DNA of 64,000 nucleotides from the NCBI GenBank assembly GCA_954871525.1, contig OX940870.1, positions 16,027,501 to 16,091,500 of the forward strand. Direction: 5' to 3'. The translations under genes and the position numbers were made by a program. The notes beneath the pieces are model-generated. The model was not told the DNA's origin, did no database searches, and saw only the letters and a list, made by a program, of their open reading frames with translations. Origin of the DNA: Parietaria judaica (Eukaryota > Streptophyta > Magnoliopsida > Rosales > Urticaceae). The first letter of the stretch is position 1. Every line of letters begins with the position of its first letter. Below are positions 62,839 to 64,000 of this stretch, in pieces.

Positions 62839-64000
62839 CTTTTGGATTATTGTTTTAGTGTTCACTTTTCTCATTTCTCATTTCTCATTTCTCCTCCCTA
62901 TTATTGTTCTTATTTTGTAGTTAATTATTTTGTATTTTCATTATTTTTGTTTTACCTTCTAATGCATTTTATTTGGTTTTGAACAGGGACGTCCATGAAA
63001 AGCAACAAATAGTGTGTAGTACGTGCTCATATGGTATATATTCAAACTCTATATTTGCTAAGTTCAAAAAAAAAAAAACTCTATATTTGCTTTAACGTTG
63101 ATTGTCATTGTCTATTATTTTTATCACTCATGCGTGTTTCTATTCTATATTAAGGTTCAAGTGCAAGAGTTAAGACTTTTAGATCGCCTTGACGGAAGGA
63201 TCCACCAAAAAAACATGGTATGTGTACGGAATTTCGTTGACATTTGTACAGCGAGCTATTAGGAGTATATGTTAAAAATATATAATTACTTTTTGTGTTA
63301 ATTTTTCTTTTATCGAATAACTTTTGTAACATGAATCACTATGTGTTCGTATTTGCATTCAACATCTAATTTGATTAGGTTCTCCCCATATTGGATTTTA
63401 CAAATGGCCAACATGAAGCAAACAGAGCCAATGCGCAACCAAGGTTTATGAACCTCAATATGTTCTGTATCTAATGCCATCACTTCTAATATTATCATAC
63501 AACTTATGATGTGATAACATAAATATGTACACGAAAGTAGTATTTTGTGTTAGGAAGGGAATATTGTTGGATAATGAAGTTTAAATAGGTTTTATAAAAC
63601 AAAATGGCTTTACAAAATACAGGTAAGATATTTCTATACATACATATATATATATATGTATTTCATCTCTCTTTTATTCTTAAAATTCTTCTTATATTGT
63701 TAATATTTGTTAATCCTTTCTTATTCTCATATCATGCTATTGACATTTTTTTTTGTTCTTTAATTATTAAGTTGTGAAGATGAATTACAACATATAAAAA
63801 CGTTTGCCACTGCACTTTTGTTCTTTGATTATTTGTCCTAACTAATGAGAACTTTTTCTTATTAATTCTCCGTAATAATTGTTATAAATTAATCACTTTT
63901 AAATACTTAGATAAATCTATTAAATCGTATTTATTTGAATGACTTTTTATTTTCTTAAACATTTATTTGTTTTTAATTTTATTTTGAGGGACTTTTCGTA
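62839..64000. other. AT-rich stretch without recognisable genes
   Basis: Short open frames exist on the minus strand (up to 62 codons) but none has a motif I know. Poly-A/T runs and a TA run near 63645 are present. Confidence 0.5.

Overview
The window is nuclear DNA of a flowering plant, almost certainly a eudicot. It is AT-rich, carries two intron-split single-copy genes, and is otherwise built from nested plant transposons. No prokaryotic operons, CRISPR arrays or rRNA operons are seen. All coordinates come from reading the sequence by eye; no alignment or database search was run.

Left third (1-24084), all on the minus strand: a Ty3/gypsy Tat-type element (gag-PR-RT-RH-IN plus an antisense ORF and a 38-bp repeat array in its 3' noncoding part) is interrupted at its gag start codon by a Ty3/gypsy Athila-type element (LTR, ORF3, pol, gag, tRNA-Asp PBS, truncated LTR). 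A probable Tat 5' LTR lies beyond it. An 8,948-bp block holding most of the Tat element plus the Athila LTR is duplicated head-to-tail: 4641-13588 is complete and the preceding copy is visible as 1-4640. The copies are about 99.9% identical.

24085-31971: an L1-type LINE tail (minus) and a complete but broken Ty1/copia element (26732-31971, minus) with 315/318-bp LTRs, perfect ATCCC target duplication, initiator-Met PBS and PPT.

31972-35740: a complete five-exon bark-storage-protein-like gene of the nucleoside phosphorylase superfamily (minus; 353 aa by my splicing), with a GC-rich palindromic element and a 26-bp copy of its own exon 4 upstream.

35741-48228: decayed layers. A plus-strand Tat/Ogre-like element is broken by a long-LTR element with a tRNA-Met PBS. 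A second related long LTR carries a 700-bp hAT-type insertion, followed by a Cassandra TRIM (5S-like LTR) that is itself split by another hAT-type insertion.

48229-52590: a complete ten-exon tocopherol cyclase gene (VTE1, minus; 488 aa by my splicing) containing one GC-AG intron. A near-palindromic Mutator-like foldback element of 972 bp with a 9-bp target duplication sits only 133 bp upstream of its start codon.

53632-64000: a 549-bp tandem duplication, two apparently nested MULE-like elements with GC-rich exon-like interiors, a 2,756-bp solo LTR with TSD CCTCC, a CACTA terminus, three minisatellite or microsatellite arrays, a possible Helitron 5' end, and AT-rich sequence without recognisable genes.

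Only VTE1 and the bark-storage-protein-like gene look like functional host genes. They are unrelated in pathway and face the same way. I did not find a convincing new biological system; the best leads are structural: the recent tandem duplication, the hairpin element beside VTE1, and the Cassandra/hAT nest.
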